Positions 3,455 to 5,373 of a stretch of 5,373 bases of DNA are shown piece after piece; the stretch's first letter is position 1, and each line of letters begins with the position of its first letter. Origin of the DNA: Chloroflexota bacterium. Its GTDB lineage: Bacteria > Chloroflexota > Anaerolineae > Ardenticatenales > Ardenticatenaceae. The DNA lies in contig DOUV01000744.1 of the NCBI GenBank assembly GCA_003520455.1, positions 1-5,373 of the forward strand, in the 5' to 3' direction. Position numbers and translations under genes: made by a program. The notes below the pieces were generated by a model. The model worked only from the letters and a program-made list of their open reading frames with translations. It was not told where the DNA came from and made no database searches.

Positions 3455-5373
3455 ATGACCAGCTCGCTCAGACAACGCATCCACACCCTCATCCGCCAGA
3501 CGCTCGACAGCGGCCCCGGCGCCTGGATGGTCTGGTGCGACCCCCGCGGCCACTGGTCGCCGCTGCTGCGTCGCGTGGCCGGCGACGAGGCCACAGGTGA
3601 CTTTCCCTTGCTGGCCGTCGATGAAGAGACCGCCGGCGAGGTCGGCGGCCCGCAGCTGCGGCGCGAGTTGCAGGCGCGCCTCGACGCCGGGGAGTCCTTC
3701 GTGCTCCTCGTCCCGGTCCCCCCTGACCGGCTCGGCTGGCTCTGGGCACAGGCGCTCCTGGCCGAGCGCATCTACGCGCGCTCGCTTCGCGAGCAACTTC
3801 TAGAGTGGGGCTGGCGCCCGCAGCGTCTGACGATCGGTGAGGAGGAGCTGGCAGTGCTCGCCCGCCAGGGGTTCGAGCAGGACCCGGCGGAGTGGGGCGG
3901 CGGCGGTCTCCAGCCTGATATGGCGCTCCTGCTTGAGGTGCTGGCGGGCGGCGCCGAGCCGGCGGCCGAACACGGGCTGATCCTGGAGCTGACCATCGAG
4001 CAGGCCGGGTTGCCGGCCCTGGATACCCACAACCTGCCGGGTTGGCGGGCACGTTCGCTCGCGCGCCTGCTCGTCACCCAGGCCCACGAGGCCGCGCCGG
4101 ATCTCGTCCCGGCCACCCACGAGCTGCTCATTGCCGCTTCCCAGCGTGCCTTTGCCCTGGAGTTGCTCGACCGCTGGACCGATAGCCTGCGCCTGAGCAA
4201 GCACCTCCCCGAGGCGATCCTGGAGGCCGACCGCATTGCCGAACTCGCACCCCAGATGCGCGGGGCGAGCGTGGACCGGGGCCCTTTTCTCTCCCACGCC
4301 GCGGAGTGGGCGGTCTTCGCTGCGGTCTGCACTCAACTGGCGCAGAAAAGCGGTCGAGCGCTTCTGAAAACGCTCGCTGCATCTGGCCCCGACCTCGAGC
4401 GGCACGCGCGCGGATTCTGGGGCTCCGATTCCCATGGCCAGCAGGCAATCGCCTGGGACGAATTGCTGCGCCTGAGCCGTGCGGTGGAGATGCTCCTGGA
4501 GGTGTCGCCGGAGAGCCGGTGGGCAACGCCTGCCGCGGCCATCGAGTGGTACGTTTCCGGCGGGTGGCGGGTCGATCAGGCCGGCGAGGCGCTCTTGCGC
4601 AATCTCACCCAACCCTTGCCCGAACTGCTGGCGCTGATCATCCCGCTCCGGGCGGCCTACCGCGCTCGCTGGGAGGGCCTGATGATCCAGTGGTCGGAGG
4701 TGTGGGTCCAGGCGGGCTACCCGCTCCCGCCGCTGCCCACCGCCGGGGAGTGGCTGAGCGCAATCCTCCAAAGCCGGCGCGCGACGGCGATTCTGATCGT
4801 CGATGCCTTCCGCTATCCTCTGGCGGCGCTCCTCGCGCAGCGCTTGAACCGCCGCGAGGGCGCCGAACGGACCTCCGTCCATCCGGCCCGGGCGCCGCTG
4901 CCTTCCATCACCCCCCTCGGGATGGCCGCGGCCCTGCCCATCGCGGAAAGTGAGCTGCGCGCTGACGTTGTCGACGGCAAGTGGCAGCTCCGGCAGACCG
5001 GGCTGGACGAGAATCTGAGTATCGCGGCCCGGCGGCGTGGGTGGTGGCAACATCACGCGGGGGTTCCGGAGGAGGCCTTGCTGACCGTCGCCGATACGCA
5101 GGCGCGGACGATTCCGCCCCCTGCTCAGGCCCGGACGCGCCTGGTGATCTACGATGACGCTATCGACAGGCTCGGGCACGACGACGAACTGGAGGCGATG
5201 GGCAGCGACGTTGTCCTCGACCGCTACCTGACGGCAATCGAGCGACTGCGCGACGCCGGCTGGCGGCGCGTCCTGATCGTTACGGATCACGGCTACATTC
5301 ATTGGCCCTCCAGCGAGGAGCGGAACGTGGCTCCGCCGGCTCCGGACCCGGCCTACGTCTCGCGACGAGCGCT
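3455..5373 (+). CDS. pglZ: BREX alkaline-phosphatase-like protein PglZ, running off the window
   Basis: The frame from ATG 3455 stays open to the last base (639 codons plus two bases); BREX PglZ proteins are usually around 800 residues, so about the last fifth is missing. The PglZ core begins near residue 445 with ILIVDAFRY (Asp450, the expected first metal ligand), then the phosphatase-style PSITPLGMAAALP (Ser484/Thr486), VIYDDAIDRLGHDDE (Asp571, His575) and VLIVTDHGYIHWP (Asp611, His612). These match alkaline phosphatase superfamily metal-binding positions. Residues 1 to about 440 form the helical N-terminal region. PglZ is a core BREX component required for phage exclusion and, in type 1 systems, for methylation by PglX. 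The start is supported because similarity to the duplicate at 2378 begins exactly at this ATG; there is no clear Shine-Dalgarno sequence. It lies 30 bases after the PIN toxin stop and may be read from the TA promoter. Codon use is strongly GC-rich. Confidence 0.9.
   Translation, partial: MTSSLRQRIHTLIRQTLDSGPGAWMVWCDPRGHWSPLLRRVAGDEATGDFPLLAVDEETAGEVGGPQLRRELQARLDAGESFVLLVPVPPDRLGWLWAQALLAERIYARSLREQLLEWGWRPQRLTIGEEELAVLARQGFEQDPAEWGGGGLQPDMALLLEVLAGGAEPAAEHGLILELTIEQAGLPALDTHNLPGWRARSLARLLVTQAHEAAPDLVPATHELLIAASQRAFALELLDRWTDSLRLSKHLPEAILEADRIAELAPQMRGASVDRGPFLSHAAEWAVFAAVCTQLAQKSGRALLKTLAASGPDLERHARGFWGSDSHGQQAIAWDELLRLSRAVEMLLEVSPESRWATPAAAIEWYVSGGWRVDQAGEALLRNLTQPLPELLALIIPLRAAYRARWEGLMIQWSEVWVQAGYPLPPLPTAGEWLSAILQSRRATAILIVDAFRYPLAALLAQRLNRREGAERTSVHPARAPLPSITPLGMAAALPIAESELRADVVDGKWQLRQTGLDENLSIAARRRGWWQHHAGVPEEALLTVADTQARTIPPPAQARTRLVIYDDAIDRLGHDDELEAMGSDVVLDRYLTAIERLRDAGWRRVLIVTDHGYIHWPSSEERNVAPPAPDPAYVSRRA

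Noticed and set aside
2909..3796. A 295-codon minus-strand open frame
   Set aside because: It crosses the antitoxin, PIN and pglZ genes in antisense and shows no domain. The plus-strand genes explain the region better.
4306..4953. A 215-codon plus-strand frame inside pglZ
   Set aside because: It is an out-of-frame shadow with low-complexity Pro/Gly/Arg/Ala content; the pglZ frame is continuous through it.
3800..5302. A 500-codon open frame on the minus strand
   Set aside because: It lies wholly opposite pglZ in strongly GC-rich DNA, where antisense frames stay open by composition. Its translation is rich in Arg, Pro, Gln and Gly with no recognisable motif, while the plus strand carries conserved phosphatase motifs.
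1..5373. tRNA, rRNA, CRISPR array, riboswitch or rho-independent terminator
   Set aside because: No cloverleaf-like segments, regularly spaced repeats or GC-rich hairpin followed by a T run were found on either strand by eye.

Overview
The window is a decayed accessory (defence-island) segment, and everything recognisable in it reads on the + strand. The host DNA is GC-rich, and the protein styles (the MNT/HEPN pair, a DUF104-like antitoxin with a PIN toxin, an IS4-type transposase ending in a KIPKHWL...DYLHRPF-like tail) resemble filamentous Chloroflexota such as Roseiflexus relatives. That host assignment is an inference from family resemblance, not a search result.

Layout. (1) 1-530: the 3' end of a minimal nucleotidyltransferase (MNT) gene overlapping a HEPN-domain gene; the HEPN gene is broken by one missing base near 309-312. 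(2) 546-854: a C-terminal scrap of what looks like a BREX PglX-type adenine methyltransferase, with an extra internal stop. (3) 981-2343: a complete, apparently intact IS4-family insertion sequence with 16-bp terminal inverted repeats and a 430-aa YREK transposase, less GC-rich than its surroundings. (4) 2378-2636: a broken second copy of the start of pglZ, itself split by a 148-bp insertion between near-identical 16-bp direct repeats. (5) 2650-3424: a toxin-antitoxin cassette with its own extended -10 promoter, an intact DUF104-like antitoxin and a PIN (VapC-like) toxin broken by one in-frame TAA at codon 27. (6) 3455 to the window end: a long open pglZ gene (at least 639 codons) with its catalytic metal-binding motifs preserved, running off the right edge.

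How the pieces fit. The order pglX then pglZ on one strand is that of a BREX type 1 operon. The simplest reading is an old pglX-pglZ junction broken up by an IS, a small insertion and a TA cassette, next to a second, intact pglZ. The scrap pglZ differs from the intact one mostly at silent sites, so it probably came from a diverged homologue rather than a recent tandem copy. Both toxin-like genes (HEPN and PIN) carry a single lesion while the antitoxin and the visible end of the MNT gene stay open, a pattern worth checking against the raw reads. No RNA genes, CRISPR arrays or convincing terminators were seen.
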